Positions 1 through 10,858 of a stretch of 64,000 nucleotides of DNA are shown in pieces. Below the pieces are notes generated by a model. The model worked only from the letters and a program-made list of their open reading frames with translations. It had not been told where the DNA came from and did not search any database. Numbering within the stretch: position 1 is the stretch's first letter; every line of letters begins with the position of its first letter. The DNA is from Legionella sp. GTDB lineage: Bacteria; Pseudomonadota; Gammaproteobacteria; Legionellales; Legionellaceae. Location: positions 47,609 to 111,608 of the forward strand of contig PEQK01000004.1 of assembly GCA_002786165.1 (NCBI GenBank), given 5' to 3'. Made by a program: the position numbers and the translations under genes.

Positions 1-1144
1 CAGCGGCTTCTTCATACCCTGTCGTGCCATTGATTTGTCCCGCGAAAAATAAATTCACAAATGCTTTGGTTTGTAGATAAGCCGTTAATGCACGAGGATC
101 AAAATAATCATATTCAATGGCATACCCAGGTCGCGTAATATGTGCCTGCTCAAATCCACGTAAGGTTCTTACAAATTGCACTTGCACATCAAAGGGCAAA
201 CTGGTCGAAATACCATTGGGATACATTTCATGGGTTGTAAGGCCTTCAGGCTCTACAAATATTTGATGGGACAATTTTTCAGCAAAACGCACCACTTTAT
301 CTTCAATGGAAGGACAATAACGTGGCCCCACCCCTTCAATCACTCCGGCATACATAGGAGATTGATGCAGATTTTGTCGAATGATATCGTGCGTTTGTTC
401 CGTGGTATGCGTGATAAAACAAGGTACTTGTTGCGGATGTTGGTCCGCTGTCCCCACATAAGAAAACACCGGCACCGGATCATCACCGGGTTGTTCCATC
501 ATTTGTGAATAATCTAAACTTCGACCATCAATACGCGGCGGTGTCCCTGTTTTCAAACGTCCTACAGGTAATTGCAATTCTCGTAACCGCTGTGCCAAAG
601 CAATGGCAGGAGGATCTCCCGCGCGACCGCCCGGATATTGACTCATGCCCACATGAATCTTGCCACCCAAAAAAGTACCCACGGTCAAAACAACCGCATG
701 CGCACGCAGGGTTAAGCCCATTTGCGTGACCACACCTGTCACACGATCGCCCTCAATCAGCACATCATCAACAGCTTGTTGAAATAAAGTCAAATTAGGT
801 TGAGTTTGCAGAATATGGCGAATGGCTTGGCGATATAGAACACGATCAGCTTGTGCTCGTGTCGCACGTACAGCAGGACCTTTAGAGGCATTTAAAATTC
901 GGAATTGAATACCAGCGGCATCAGCAGCACGTGCCATAGCCCCATCAAACGCATCAATTTCTTTGACCAAGTGCCCTTTACCAATTCCCCCAATAGCAGG
1001 ATTACAGGACATTTGCCCTAGCAAATCCATGTTGTGGGTCAATAAAAGAGTTTGCACACCCATACGCGCCGCAGCCAAAGCTGCTTCTGTACCGGCGTGC
1101 CCACCCCCAACAATGATCACATCATACTGTTTATCTAGATTCAT
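1..1144 (-). CDS. mnmG: tRNA uridine-5-carboxymethylaminomethyl modification enzyme MnmG, 5' part
   Basis: Reverse-strand reading from an ATG at 1144 gives about 381 residues and runs off the left edge, so only the N-terminal 60% of the usual ~630 residues is present. The start encodes [20 protein letters not shown], the FAD dinucleotide-binding fold of the GidA family. [12 protein letters not shown] and the [11 protein letters not shown] segment follow and are family hallmarks. MnmG works with MnmE (encoded here at 7567-8910) to install the cmnm5 group on wobble U34 of certain tRNAs. The frame is unbroken. A TATAAT lies about 30 bases upstream of the start. The call rests on clear motif identity. 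Confidence 0.96.
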   Translation of the reverse strand, partial: MNLDKQYDVIIVGGGHAGTEAALAAARMGVQTLLLTHNMDLLGQMSCNPAIGGIGKGHLVKEIDAFDGAMARAADAAGIQFRILNASKGPAVRATRAQADRVLYRQAIRHILQTQPNLTLFQQAVDDVLIEGDRVTGVVTQMGLTLRAHAVVLTVGTFLGGKIHVGMSQYPGGRAGDPPAIALAQRLRELQLPVGRLKTGTPPRIDGRSLDYSQMMEQPGDDPVPVFSYVGTADQHPQQVPCFITHTTEQTHDIIRQNLHQSPMYAGVIEGVGPRYCPSIEDKVVRFAEKLSHQIFVEPEGLTTHEMYPNGISTSLPFDVQVQFVRTLRGFEQAHITRPGYAIEYDYFDPRALTAYLQTKAFVNLFFAGQINGTTGYEEAA

Positions 1145-1172
1145 GAGATAGTCTGTTCAATATTTGAGTCAT

Positions 1173-1178
1173 ATTATA
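1173..1178 (-). promoter_or_regulatory. -10 element upstream of mnmG
   Basis: A perfect TATAAT on the reverse strand lies 29 bases before the mnmG ATG and would place the start of transcription near 1166. The base run 17 bp further upstream is a poor -35. A TTGACT is present but is 24 bp away. The 1145-1237 gap otherwise shows nothing. Confidence 0.4.
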
Positions 1179-1237
1179 CATGAAGTGCCGTCAGTTACCT
1201 ACAGTCAACTCTAAAATGACATTGCAAAAAATTATAC

Positions 1238-3172
1238 TTAAGATAACGCCGGCAGCAAAGCAACAGAGTCACTCTGCTGTACTTGCGTGTGCGAGCGCGC
1301 AAATAATCCATCTGGGTGTCTACCAAATACTATAGGCGCTTGGTAAAATCTTCGGTATTTATGCTCGTCCCAACTGGCAGAAGATGGTTGTAAGTCTTCA
1401 GGCTTATATTGTCGAACCAGCACATCTAATCCGTAGGCTAGTACCGCAGAAACAGCCAATACCATCATATAAAGAGGAAGGGTTGCAGGCAGACACACCG
1501 AAGTTACGCCGATCAACGTCGGTACAAACACCCGCAAGAAAGTGGTACGAGCCAATTCCAACCGTTCATATTGAATCGAAGCATGTTCAAGAGTAATTTG
1601 TCCGCCCACCGTGATCAAATCCAAATACAAACGCTTCATGGTTGATTTGGTTGCGTCGTCTAAAGGATGTTGCGCGGATTTCAATGTCAAAAATTGATTA
1701 AAATAATCTTGTTCTAGTCCACGCAAGGTGCTGATTTCTTTTTGGCTATGAGTTGTTTTTAATCCCACACGAGCCGTTCGGTACACAATCGTCAAAGCCA
1801 TACACAAAATAGTGCCGCCTGAACTTAGAAATACGCTCAAAGAAGCAGGTAGCATTCCTGGGATCAACAAAGAAACACAGATAAAAAACGCACCCAATAG
1901 CGCTTTGGTATACAAACGATCATATTGGAGAAATTGACTTTTTTTCACCCAGTGCTCGTGATGTTGCTGTTTCACATGATAAACGTCCATCCAATCCAGG
2001 ATCAATTGTCTCAACAACGGATTCTGGTGATGTTCTAGCTCCTCATTCAATGTTTTAAGAGCTTCTTCTATCCCCAAAGCGACAAATCCTGGTCGATGAG
2101 CTTCGATATCATCTGACAAGGCAGCTAATCGCTGAGCATGTTTTTCTTGAATGGCTTTATACTGTATGTCCCCTTCCGTATAGGTCAAATCAGACAAATA
2201 AATATCCATACACAATAAAAAGCAGGTCGCAAAATCTCCAGCCCATCCGGTCCACCATTTAAAACAAACCAAATTGATGGGACCCCAAACATAGTCATTC
2301 AGAATACGGTATTTATACACATCCCAGTAAGCTTTGATATATTGTGCTCGATACTTGGCGCGTTCTTCTGCAGACAAGGATTCCATCGCTTGCAACCATT
2401 TTGGCTCATTCATACGTTTATGCATGTATTTTAAAAAGAATAAGCTTCCGCGAAACAAATACAAAGACCAAGAAATTTGGCCTGGAATGGTTTTTGTGTC
2501 AGCCAATCGAGATTGCGCTTCTTGTTGCCCAAACCAACCAAGTATCAACTCAACATTGGGTCGACCCCATACCCAAAACAAACGAGTTTCATTACGTCTG
2601 TCAATTTGGTTGATAAACCAAGAAAAAAAACTTTCCCATTGGCGTAAATCAACAAAACGGGCTACAAATTGTTCCCAACAATCTTTGATCTCGGCATTAG
2701 CGGCCGCATAAAGCAATAGCTGATTAATACCCTTAGCAATGTGATGCGACTGGTTTTTTTCCAGCAACTCTGTACACCTGTTTAATTTTGTCAAACAGTC
2801 CGCATACTCTGTTTTAGGTTCTAATATCAAACCCACGTCATGATGAATGGCTTGCAATCGGGCATAGAGTTGTAAGGCAGACCATAACAAATCTTTTTCG
2901 ATTCTAGCCGCTTCAGCACAACGAGCTTCAAACACCGCATCGTTGTATTTGGCCAATATAACATCAACATAATTTAGACTATCGGACCGATAGGTATCTG
3001 TTTTGAATAAGACAAGATTGTCGAATGATTTTGGTACAGCATCAGTGTCAGTTGGCATTAAAAAAGCAAGATGCTCTTGAAGATTTTCAAGCGAATGATG
3101 ACCAGGCGTTAAACCACTTAGCAACGCAGTTTGCCTTTGATTGATGTTGATTTCTGTCATGGAACCACTCAT
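1238..3172 (-). CDS. Multi-pass membrane protein of unknown function (644 aa), paralogue of the 6086-7540 product
   Basis: I do not recognise a family. The first ~280 residues are mostly helical and soluble-looking. Hydrophobic stretches follow near residues 295-330, around 430-475 (two consecutive spans starting LLGAFFICVSLLIPG), and 550-590. The segment around WGPINLVCFKWWTGWAGD and FLLCMDIYL lines up in spacing with VWVIINLLTNY and LLLCCTLVYD of the 484-aa protein at 6086-7540, so the two are probably distant paralogues. The ATG at 3172 has AAGGGTG about 8 bases upstream. It is monocistronic between mnmG and lpoA. An inner-membrane or secreted integral membrane effector are both possible; nothing in the sequence decides. 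Confidence 0.6.
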   Translation of the reverse strand: MSGSMTEININQRQTALLSGLTPGHHSLENLQEHLAFLMPTDTDAVPKSFDNLVLFKTDTYRSDSLNYVDVILAKYNDAVFEARCAEAARIEKDLLWSALQLYARLQAIHHDVGLILEPKTEYADCLTKLNRCTELLEKNQSHHIAKGINQLLLYAAANAEIKDCWEQFVARFVDLRQWESFFSWFINQIDRRNETRLFWVWGRPNVELILGWFGQQEAQSRLADTKTIPGQISWSLYLFRGSLFFLKYMHKRMNEPKWLQAMESLSAEERAKYRAQYIKAYWDVYKYRILNDYVWGPINLVCFKWWTGWAGDFATCFLLCMDIYLSDLTYTEGDIQYKAIQEKHAQRLAALSDDIEAHRPGFVALGIEEALKTLNEELEHHQNPLLRQLILDWMDVYHVKQQHHEHWVKKSQFLQYDRLYTKALLGAFFICVSLLIPGMLPASLSVFLSSGGTILCMALTIVYRTARVGLKTTHSQKEISTLRGLEQDYFNQFLTLKSAQHPLDDATKSTMKRLYLDLITVGGQITLEHASIQYERLELARTTFLRVFVPTLIGVTSVCLPATLPLYMMVLAVSAVLAYGLDVLVRQYKPEDLQPSSASWDEHKYRRFYQAPIVFGRHPDGLFARSHTQVQQSDSVALLPALS

Positions 3173-3273
3173 TCACATCACCCTTTTAATGTATTTTGCT
3201 CAAAAACACACATATAAAAAACTATATGTTCTATTTTACTACATTTATAGGGGTGTTGTAAACGAATATCCAC

Positions 3274-5097
3274 TCAAAGCATAGACTTATCCTGCTCTGC
3301 GTCTAAAAGATGAGCAGCTCCTTGTCGGAACTGACCAAACATCAAAATTCTGGTTAACTTATGATCTTTGGTCAAATAAATCACACCAGATTTGTCGTTG
3401 ATGCCCACTGCTGGGAACAACATTAAATGATTCAACTGATTGGCCAGCGTAAAACTATCCATGCCCAAAGCATATAAACGATTATAACTGTTCAATTGCT
3501 CGGACCATTGGTGTTGTTGACCCAGTTGGCGATGACTAAACACCCAAGGCATATCCGAGAAAATAAGGCCATTCAAATCACGATCTTTACCGGTATTTTC
3601 TATGCCTGAATACACAGATGACGTCCCAAAAACTGGCACATCCCCTGCAAAATAATACCGCAGCAACGGCATGATTTGCCGTGCTTTAGAAGGATAAGCT
3701 ATCAAAATGATCACATCAAAATCATGTCGACGTTTGTCCGCATTGCTTGAACTCAAGGGAACAGGTTTGGTAGGTCGAATACGTGCAGCACTTTCGGAAG
3801 CATGCAGTAATTGTCGAATGCCCAGGCTGAGATCAGTATTAGAAGGATATTGCCAAGTTTCAGCGACTTTGCCACCGTTTGTTGTCCATTGCGCAGTAAA
3901 TGCATGCACCACATCAGTCCCCCAAGCACCTGCTGGAGCAATGATCAATGCATTTGAATATCCTGCTTTTCGTGCTCGAGCCGCAACTTGCCGCGCTTCA
4001 TTCGCAGGTGATAGTCCAAATTGAAACGCAAATTCATCTGAAACGCGATCTGCGTCATTGAGCAGTACAGTCGGCACGGGATGTTTCATTTTGGCGACAA
4101 CGGCAACATCAGATTTGGTCAAAGGCCCCACCACGTAATCAGCACCATCGTTCAATGCTTGTTGATAAACAGCACGAATATCCGCTTCATCTGTATTATA
4201 TATCTTCACCGCGACGTGAGACTGTTGACCACTGGTTTGATAAGCCTCCATAAATCCATCATGTATGGCTCTTCCTGGCCCTGCTAGAGGCCCCGTCAAA
4301 GGCAACATCAACGCCATATGTCTCGGAGAAGCAAACAAATGGGCCGCAACCTTTTCTAATGGCGAAGGTAGAATATGTTGGGCAGGATGATTTGGGTACC
4401 TGTCTTGCCATTCATACAAAGCAGCTATCATATCTTGAGGATCACGATAATGTTTGCGCGAAATCTCTGCTAATCCTACCCAGCCTTGTAGCACGCTATT
4501 GTCATTAGATTCAGCAGCTAACGTATCTAATTCTGGGCGAGATAATTTGGTCAAAGACAACCACAATGCCCGGCGATTATTGGCTTTGGCCTGCTCATCC
4601 GGTAATAAAAATTCTAATTTGATCCGTTCGACCACCGCTTCTACCAAAGCACCGGTGGCTTGATAGGCATAAGCCAACATATCGTGATACTGCGCTTGAT
4701 GAAACACTGACAAATGGGACACATTTTTAATAGACGCTAATTTGGCAATGGTCAAATTAGGTTGATCACGAATCAAATCAATTTTGGCCAACAATACATT
4801 TTTTTCATCCGCCAATTCGCCTGTCATAGGACCAGCTTGGTTGATGATGTTCATACCATAACGCCATTGTCCTTCATAAATAGCCCGACCAGCAGCCATC
4901 AATTCTAAGGCTTGCTTGTCTTTACCCGTTTGGTTGTGGGCCATGGCCAGATATGCGGAAGCAGGCATCGTATAAGGACTAGCCAATTTTTGCTGATTGA
5001 AATGACTATCTGGTACCATTCGGGTACAATGCGTCAAAAAAAACATGCAACACATCAGTGTCAACGCTTTCAATATAATACGTAATCTAAGGTGCAT
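3274..5097 (-). CDS. lpoA: Penicillin-binding protein activator LpoA (LppC/YraM family lipoprotein)
   Basis: The predicted protein is 607 aa. It begins with a lipoprotein signal: basic start, hydrophobic run, then a lipobox LTHC with the Cys near residue 24, so it should sit in the outer membrane facing the periplasm. The N-terminal half is TPR-like and helical. The C-terminal half, from about LMLPLTGPLAGPGRAIHDGF, is a periplasmic-binding-protein-like fold typical of LppC. LpoA stimulates the transpeptidase PBP1a. Its position divergent from rsmI matches the yraM-yraL arrangement of Escherichia coli. I chose the ATG at 5097 (MHLRL) over a TTG three codons earlier because it directly precedes the signal peptide. 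Confidence 0.9.
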   Translation of the reverse strand: MHLRLRIILKALTLMCCMFFLTHCTRMVPDSHFNQQKLASPYTMPASAYLAMAHNQTGKDKQALELMAAGRAIYEGQWRYGMNIINQAGPMTGELADEKNVLLAKIDLIRDQPNLTIAKLASIKNVSHLSVFHQAQYHDMLAYAYQATGALVEAVVERIKLEFLLPDEQAKANNRRALWLSLTKLSRPELDTLAAESNDNSVLQGWVGLAEISRKHYRDPQDMIAALYEWQDRYPNHPAQHILPSPLEKVAAHLFASPRHMALMLPLTGPLAGPGRAIHDGFMEAYQTSGQQSHVAVKIYNTDEADIRAVYQQALNDGADYVVGPLTKSDVAVVAKMKHPVPTVLLNDADRVSDEFAFQFGLSPANEARQVAARARKAGYSNALIIAPAGAWGTDVVHAFTAQWTTNGGKVAETWQYPSNTDLSLGIRQLLHASESAARIRPTKPVPLSSSNADKRRHDFDVIILIAYPSKARQIMPLLRYYFAGDVPVFGTSSVYSGIENTGKDRDLNGLIFSDMPWVFSHRQLGQQHQWSEQLNSYNRLYALGMDSFTLANQLNHLMLFPAVGINDKSGVIYLTKDHKLTRILMFGQFRQGAAHLLDAEQDKSML

Positions 5098-5166
5098 GAC
5101 GATCAACCCACTGTAAAGTAATATGTAACGCCATTCTAAAACGCGGCGAACGCAAAAGGATAAACT

Positions 5167-6021
5167 ATGATGCCAAGTTCAGCAAGCAAAACCGGTGTAC
5201 TCTATATTGTGGCCACACCCATTGGTCATCTTGATGACATCAGCATGCGTGCCATTCGAACGCTACAATCTGTTGATACGATCCTCAGCGAAGACACCCG
5301 GCATTCACAACAATTATTAAATCATTTGGGCATTAAAAAACCGCTGATATCTTTTCACGCTCATAATGAAGCCATTAAAACTCAGTCCATGGTAGAAGCC
5401 ATGTTGAATGGTCAGTCTTTCGCTTTGATTTCCGATGCAGGTACTCCGTTGATTTCTGATCCGGGCTACCCTTTGGTATTAGCAGCACGCCAAGCCAATA
5501 TCTCTGTAGTCCCCATTCCAGGGCCTTGTGCTTTGGTGACGGCCTTATCAGCAGCAGGCGTACCTTGCGATACCGTCAGTTTTTTTGGTTTTCTACCCGC
5601 AAAACCCAAGGCAAGACGAGAAAAACTCACCACGCTTCTCAATATTCATCACACATTGGTCTTCTATGAATCAACCCATCGTATTCATGCTTGTTTAGAG
5701 GATATCAGTACTGTGTTTGGTGATGCATGTGAAGTGGTTTTAGCCAAAGAACTCACCAAAACATTTGAACGATTTGTCCATGGCCCTATTTCTACTATAA
5801 AGGCGTGGTTAGAAGCAGATGCGGTGCATGCCAAAGGCGAATTTGTGGTGATCATTGCCCCACGAGAGCTCATTCAACCTCTGTCTGAAGGAGAGCGGGT
5901 ACTGGAGTTATTACTAAAAGAACTACCCTTAAAACAAGCCGTCAATTTGGCTGCAGCCATCAGTAAAGATTCAAAAAATGAACTCTATCAATTGGCACTC
6001 ACAAAACAAGAAAAAAGATAA
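5167..6021 (+). CDS. rsmI: 16S rRNA (cytidine-1402 2'-O)-methyltransferase RsmI
   Basis: The 284-aa protein uses S-adenosylmethionine to methylate the 2'-O of C1402 in 16S rRNA. It has the family motifs VATPIGHLDDIS near residues 15-26, the SEDTRHS segment, SDAGTPLISDPGYP near 90-103, and PIPGPCALVTALSAAGV in the middle. Length is normal (E. coli 286). The start ATG has AAAAGGA six bases upstream. It is transcribed away from lpoA and ends four bases before a two-hairpin repeat that probably terminates it. Confidence 0.95.
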   Translation: MMPSSASKTGVLYIVATPIGHLDDISMRAIRTLQSVDTILSEDTRHSQQLLNHLGIKKPLISFHAHNEAIKTQSMVEAMLNGQSFALISDAGTPLISDPGYPLVLAARQANISVVPIPGPCALVTALSAAGVPCDTVSFFGFLPAKPKARREKLTTLLNIHHTLVFYESTHRIHACLEDISTVFGDACEVVLAKELTKTFERFVHGPISTIKAWLEADAVHAKGEFVVIIAPRELIQPLSEGERVLELLLKELPLKQAVNLAAAISKDSKNELYQLALTKQEKR

Positions 6022-6024
6022 AAT

Positions 6025-6070
6025 CCCTTCTCCCCTCAGGGGAGAAGGTGCCCAAAGGGCGGATGAGGGA
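6025..6070 (+). repeat. REP-type double hairpin after rsmI
   Basis: CCTTCTCCCC and GGGGAGAAGG form a perfect 10-bp stem with a 3-base loop (6026-6048). A second small stem GCCC-aaa-GGGC (6050-6060) and the tail GGATGAGGG follow. This composition is that of a palindromic intergenic repeat widespread in proteobacteria. It lies between the convergent rsmI and the 484-aa gene and may serve as a terminator for both. Confidence 0.7.
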
Positions 6071-6085
6071 AATACAAGTAGAATA

Positions 6086-7540
6086 TCAAGGAGCAAACGC
6101 AGCAGCAGTCTGCGCCTCATTTTCTAACACAGGCGTTTGACTAGGCGAACCCCCAAATTTCGGAATATAAGGCCTAACTGCAACAAACACCATTGCCAAT
6201 AAAGCCAACTCCCAGCTGATCGTCACCAAACCCACCATGAATAAAGGCGTCAAGGTCGATTTAGCCCAAGTTGTCAAAAAGGCTATTTTCGCTTGCTGTT
6301 TTTCGCCATCAATCTTCAGCGCACCAAATTCAGCGCGCATCCAAGTTGCAAAATCATCTGCGCTGGCATACATACCAAATCCGACCACACACATCGAAAA
6401 TCCGAGCGTAGCTACTGCCGTAGAAGCCAGTGCCAACACCAAAAGATAAGACGTCATGATCGATAAACCAGCAAGAATTGAAAATGCAAATTTTACGCGC
6501 ATTTCAAGCTGCATGTCTGAGATGAGTTGTAACTTCAAATCGGTCAACCCATCATCTTGACTGTTAAAGGCACTGTTCGAATTACGGTAATTGCTCAACA
6601 ACACCTTCTCTGCATGCCATTCTTTTTCCTTCACATACCATAACACCCCCAATGAAATGCTGTCATACACCAAAGTACAACACAGTAGTAAATTGGAAAG
6701 AGGATCTGAGATGCCCCATATCGACGCATAATTGGTCAAAAGATTAATAATGACCCAAACAATATCATTCATAATATTGGCCATGCGCACATAAAATTCT
6801 TGGAAAGCGCGCTGACGCCAATCAATGTCTTTTTCACCCGCTCTTTGAGAGGTGGCATGTTTGGCTATCATGGAAAGATGCGCCGTCAAGCGTAAAGCAA
6901 AAACAGACACGCTTAAAAAATTAAACACGCCCGCAGTATTATCCAATATGCTACGATTGATCGGTTGACCAAACAAATGATTATTCACATCCAACCATTT
7001 GTTGTCCTGAGCCAACGTCCAAAATGATTTAAGACTGAGACGCGAAAACAGGGTTAATAATCGATATAAATTGATATAAGACAATAGTGTGATCACTTTA
7101 GACACATGAAATCGTGTGGCTAAAAATCCATTGAAATCTTGATAAAATTGGTTCAAAGATTGTCTGAATTCAGTTTCTGTAGCAGGAATAGTAACAACAG
7201 CAGGTATAACTCGACGTTGTGCAAATGTATTGATCGTATCTTGATACTTGATAGATTCAGCCGTATTTTCAGCAATTTGCGCGTCTCGCAATAAAAAATG
7301 CGCACAACATTCTAAATAATACTCTACTCTAGGTTTCAAATGCGCCGGCAAATCATTTGTTTTTAAGAGTTTTTCTAATAATTGGTATTCTAATTCAAAG
7401 GTCATGCGATGCTGGAACGACAAACGATAAAAGTCGGTCTCATTAAGCTCAGAGAAATGATGTACATCTTCACCATTGTTTGAATCGTACCCTGCCACAA
7501 TTTTTCTTTGATAATCAAAAAAGCTCAAATCTGCAGTCAT
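6086..7540 (-). CDS. Multi-pass membrane protein of unknown function (484 aa), last gene of the rpmH-mnmE unit
   Basis: No recognised family. A helical N-terminal ~150 residues is followed by hydrophobic segments around 200-225, 265-305, a pair at roughly 350-395 (SILAGLSIMTSYLLVLALAS and TLGFSMCVVGFGMYAS) and one near 435-460 ending in a Pro-rich tail. It resembles the 644-aa protein at 1238-3172 in segment order and in the LLLC-x4-YD motif. The ATG at 7540 has an AGGTG upstream; a GTG one codon earlier is less likely. It lies 26 bases downstream of mnmE, so it is probably co-transcribed with it. Confidence 0.6.
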   Translation of the reverse strand: MTADLSFFDYQRKIVAGYDSNNGEDVHHFSELNETDFYRLSFQHRMTFELEYQLLEKLLKTNDLPAHLKPRVEYYLECCAHFLLRDAQIAENTAESIKYQDTINTFAQRRVIPAVVTIPATETEFRQSLNQFYQDFNGFLATRFHVSKVITLLSYINLYRLLTLFSRLSLKSFWTLAQDNKWLDVNNHLFGQPINRSILDNTAGVFNFLSVSVFALRLTAHLSMIAKHATSQRAGEKDIDWRQRAFQEFYVRMANIMNDIVWVIINLLTNYASIWGISDPLSNLLLCCTLVYDSISLGVLWYVKEKEWHAEKVLLSNYRNSNSAFNSQDDGLTDLKLQLISDMQLEMRVKFAFSILAGLSIMTSYLLVLALASTAVATLGFSMCVVGFGMYASADDFATWMRAEFGALKIDGEKQQAKIAFLTTWAKSTLTPLFMVGLVTISWELALLAMVFVAVRPYIPKFGGSPSQTPVLENEAQTAAAFAP

Positions 7541-7566
7541 CACAACACCTCATACCGTTAGCAACT

Positions 7567-8910
7567 TTATTTTCCAATACAAAAGCTTGAAAAAATCACA
7601 CCAAGCAAATCATCTGAAGAAAACTCACCAGTGATTTCCCCTAGTGCTGCGTGCGCTAAACGCAAATCTTCTGCTAAGAGCTCTCCTGCTCTATGCGAAA
7701 GTAATAATGTCGCACCTTCTTGAAGTAAGTGCGTCGCCTGATCGAGTGCATCCAAATGCCGTCTTCTAGCTAAAAATTGGCCTTCTTGCGGTTGATAACC
7801 CACAACCGTTTTGATTTCCTCTTGTAATAAAGCCAATCCTTCCGTGTTTTTTAAAGATACGTATAACGCTGTACCTTCCTTTCTAGCAGACTCCCCGATT
7901 TTATCGACTTTATTATACACTAAAATTATTGGGATTTGATCAGGAAGTGCTAATTTTATTTGCAAATTGAGCTCTTCATGGCGATTATCTTCACTATAAT
8001 CAATCACCATCACCACACAATCTGCACGACTTAGTTCTGCCCAAGCGCGCTTAATCCCTTCTTGTTCGACCACGTCAGTACTGTCTCTTAACCCTGCTGT
8101 ATCTATCAAATGAACAGGAATGTCATCTAATAAAATGTGCTCACGCATCACATCTCGAGTGGTACCCGGAATATCAGTAACAATCGCCACATCACGTTTG
8201 GCCAATGCATTCATCAAGGTCGATTTTCCAGCATTGGGGCGCCCTGCGATCACAACCGTGATGCCTTCTCGCATGATGGCACCTTGCGCCGCAAGTGCAC
8301 GAATATCAGCCAACTCTTTTTGAATCTCTGCTAATCTCGCGGCAATTTTTCCATCATTCAGAAAATCCAAATCTTCTTCAGGAAAATCCAAAGCAGCTTC
8401 CACATATAAACGCAATTGAATCAGTTGCGTGTTTAACACAGCAATACGCTTTGAAAAATCACCTTGCAACGATCGCATTGCCATTCGCGCAGAAGACTCA
8501 GAATGCGCATGAATCAAATCAGCAATAGCCTCAGCTTGCGCTAAATCTAATTTATCATTTAAAAAAGCACGCAGTGAAAATTCACCAGGGTTTGCAAGCT
8601 TAGCGCCACATTTAAGGAGCTCTTTAACCAAAAGGTCTAAAACCACGGGAGATCCATGCCCTTGAAACTCAATGACGTCTTCCCCAGTAAAAGAATGAGG
8701 CGCTTGAAAATATAAGACAATGCCTTGATCTAAGAGCGTATCTTCGGAAGTGTAAAATGAGGCGAACTGAGCAAGACGAGGTGTAAAGCTTTGACGTTTG
8801 GTCAAACGCAATGCCATGGACAATGCATCAGGGCCAGAGACTCGAACAATCCCCACACCACCGCGACCGGGCGGTGTGGCAATTGCAACAATAGTGGTTA
8901 CAGCATTCAC
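7567..8910 (-). CDS. mnmE: tRNA modification GTPase MnmE
   Basis: The 447-aa protein partners MnmG in modifying U34 of tRNAs. The N-terminal folate-binding domain opens with [20 protein letters not shown]. The G domain carries GRPNAGKST near residue 225, [17 protein letters not shown] and NKVD near 335. The chain ends in CIGK, the conserved C-terminal cysteine motif. Length is normal (E. coli 454). Its ATG overlaps the yidC stop by four bases, a sign of translational coupling. Confidence 0.97.
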   Translation of the reverse strand: MNAVTTIVAIATPPGRGGVGIVRVSGPDALSMALRLTKRQSFTPRLAQFASFYTSEDTLLDQGIVLYFQAPHSFTGEDVIEFQGHGSPVVLDLLVKELLKCGAKLANPGEFSLRAFLNDKLDLAQAEAIADLIHAHSESSARMAMRSLQGDFSKRIAVLNTQLIQLRLYVEAALDFPEEDLDFLNDGKIAARLAEIQKELADIRALAAQGAIMREGITVVIAGRPNAGKSTLMNALAKRDVAIVTDIPGTTRDVMREHILLDDIPVHLIDTAGLRDSTDVVEQEGIKRAWAELSRADCVVMVIDYSEDNRHEELNLQIKLALPDQIPIILVYNKVDKIGESARKEGTALYVSLKNTEGLALLQEEIKTVVGYQPQEGQFLARRRHLDALDQATHLLQEGATLLLSHRAGELLAEDLRLAHAALGEITGEFSSDDLLGVIFSSFCIGK

Positions 8911-10580
8911 TGTATAGCTTTTTTAGTAGGTACAGTATCTCCGCCAAATTTTCGGGTGATATACCATTGTTGTAAAATGGACAGGGTATTATTCACAATC
9001 CAGTATAATACCAAGCCTGCAGGGAAGTTTAAAAACAGGATGGTGAAGACCACTGGTAAAAACATCATGATTTTAGCTTGCATCGGATCCGGCGGTGCTG
9101 GGTTCAATTTTTGTTGAATCAACATCGTCACGCCCATAATGATCGGCAATACATGATAAGGATCTGCAGCAGACAAATCAGAAATCCACAACATAAACGG
9201 CGCATGACGTAACTCAACACTTTCGATCAACACCCAATACAATGCGATAAATACTGGGATTTGAATCAAAATGGGCAAGCAACCGCCTAATGGATTTACT
9301 TTTTCTTGTCGATACAATTCCATAGTGGCTTGAGAAATTTTAGCTTTGTCTGCGCCATGACGCTCACGTAACGCCGCAATTTTAGGCTGTAATTTGCGCA
9401 TATTTGCCATGGATTTGAAACTGGCAGCCTGCAACCGATAAAACACCAGTTTGATCAGCATGGTCACCAACACAATGGACCAACCCCAATTTCCGATAAA
9501 GGAATAAATACCTTTCATGACAGAAAACAGCACTTGAGATATAAACCAGAGCCAACCATAGTCTACAGTCAAATCTAAACCAGGCGAGATGCTTTTTAGT
9601 ACATCAGTGACTTCAGGACCCAAATACAGCTGAGCCGATATGGTTTTTGGATGATCAGCATTGACCACAATCGGGGCGCTAACTTGGCCAATGGTGTAAT
9701 CTTGGGCGACAGCGCGGGTATAGAAACGTTGTTTGCTGTCAGCAGCAGGAATCCAGGCGCTTAGGAAATAATGCTGTTGCATGGCAATCCAACCACCTTT
9801 GCTTTCCACATCCAAATTATTTTTCGCCATATCTTTAAAGCTTAGTTTCTTATAGCGATGATGCCCTGGGACAGAATAGGAAGCACCTGTAAATGAGCCC
9901 ATATGAAATACGCTGGTTTTGTCTTCTTTAGGAGAAGAGCGTAAAAATTGTGTGTTTAAATAACCGGTCCAAGAAGTGGCGCCTTGATTTTCTAATTGAT
10001 AGGTCATATCAATCAAATACGAACCACGTTTGAAGACAAATGTCTTGGTCACCAACAAGCCATCTTTTGTTTGACCCGTCAAATTCACAGTGACATTGTC
10101 TTGATCAGATCCTAATTCATAATTCTGGGCTGCACTGGTAAATGGCACATCCACAGTCGTCACTTTATGATCTTGCACGGTCACCAAACTACTGTCTGCC
10201 ACATATTGCATGGCTGGATTATCTTGTAGTAAGGTGAAAGGTTTGCTTTGCGGGTCCGCAGATTCGGGATACGTGAGTAATTGTGCATTCACAATATCGC
10301 CATGCTGCAAATCAATGGCAACATTCAATACATCCGTTTTCACATAAATACGTTGACCAGAGTTTTCCGTTTTTGCTGAAAGCGTATCCTCTTCTACTGG
10401 AATCATCGTACCGTGACTGGCTGTGTTCATCGTAGGCAATAAACGAGACTCGGGGTCTTCCGTATGAGAAGCAACTTGAGTCGCTTCAGACGCAGGCGGA
10501 TAATCTATTTGCCAGTTCATCCACAAGAAATAACCAACTAGCGCAAGCGCCCCGTATAAAACCACACGTCTAATATCCAT
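8907..10580 (-). CDS. yidC: Membrane protein insertase YidC
   Basis: The 557-aa protein inserts and folds inner-membrane proteins alone or with SecYEG. It shows the Gram-negative layout: an N-terminal signal anchor ([15 protein letters not shown]), a large periplasmic domain to about residue 340, then the conserved core from [20 protein letters not shown] to the end. The core includes the arginine-containing first core helix region and [20 protein letters not shown] chose the ATG at 10580 ([10 protein letters not shown]), which shares a base with the yidD stop (TGATG). Confidence 0.96.
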   Translation of the reverse strand: MDIRRVVLYGALALVGYFLWMNWQIDYPPASEATQVASHTEDPESRLLPTMNTASHGTMIPVEEDTLSAKTENSGQRIYVKTDVLNVAIDLQHGDIVNAQLLTYPESADPQSKPFTLLQDNPAMQYVADSSLVTVQDHKVTTVDVPFTSAAQNYELGSDQDNVTVNLTGQTKDGLLVTKTFVFKRGSYLIDMTYQLENQGATSWTGYLNTQFLRSSPKEDKTSVFHMGSFTGASYSVPGHHRYKKLSFKDMAKNNLDVESKGGWIAMQQHYFLSAWIPAADSKQRFYTRAVAQDYTIGQVSAPIVVNADHPKTISAQLYLGPEVTDVLKSISPGLDLTVDYGWLWFISQVLFSVMKGIYSFIGNWGWSIVLVTMLIKLVFYRLQAASFKSMANMRKLQPKIAALRERHGADKAKISQATMELYRQEKVNPLGGCLPILIQIPVFIALYWVLIESVELRHAPFMLWISDLSAADPYHVLPIIMGVTMLIQQKLNPAPPDPMQAKIMMFLPVVFTILFLNFPAGLVLYWIVNNTLSILQQWYITRKFGGDTVPTKKAIQ

Positions 10581-10858
10581 CAACAATTCTCTTTATTAGG
10601 TAAAACAGGATCAAACCCACCATTCGACCATGGATGACAACGCAATAAGCGTCCCATGGTTTTCCAAATGCCCTTCATCAAACCATGTTGTTCGAGTGCA
10701 CACAAGGCGTATTCAGAACAACTGGGATAAAATCGACAACTCATGGGCAACAGCGGACTGATTACCCATTGATAACCTTGAATCAAACCACGTAGGAGGA
10801 CAGTTAAGAACTTTACAACAAACCCTAAGCTTTGCTTTAGGTTGCTCATCCCTTTCAT
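10580..10858 (-). CDS. yidD: Membrane protein insertion efficiency factor YidD
   Basis: A short protein (92 aa) of the YidD family, which assists membrane protein insertion. The conserved block [20 protein letters not shown] and the [13 protein letters not shown] and RLLRCHPW motifs are present. A membrane-associating amphipathic N-terminus precedes them. The ATG at 10858 overlaps the rnpA stop as ATGA, which I take as the start rather than the TTG four codons earlier. Its place between rnpA and yidC is the usual one. Confidence 0.92.
   Translation of the reverse strand: MKGMSNLKQSLGFVVKFLTVLLRGLIQGYQWVISPLLPMSCRFYPSCSEYALCALEQHGLMKGIWKTMGRLLRCHPWSNGGFDPVLPNKENC

Noticed and set aside
176..1151. 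Three plus-strand frames opposite mnmG (176-508, 505-729, 963-1151)
   Set aside because: The reverse strand encodes an unbroken MnmG with all motifs. The plus-strand frames are shadows with no ribosome sites.
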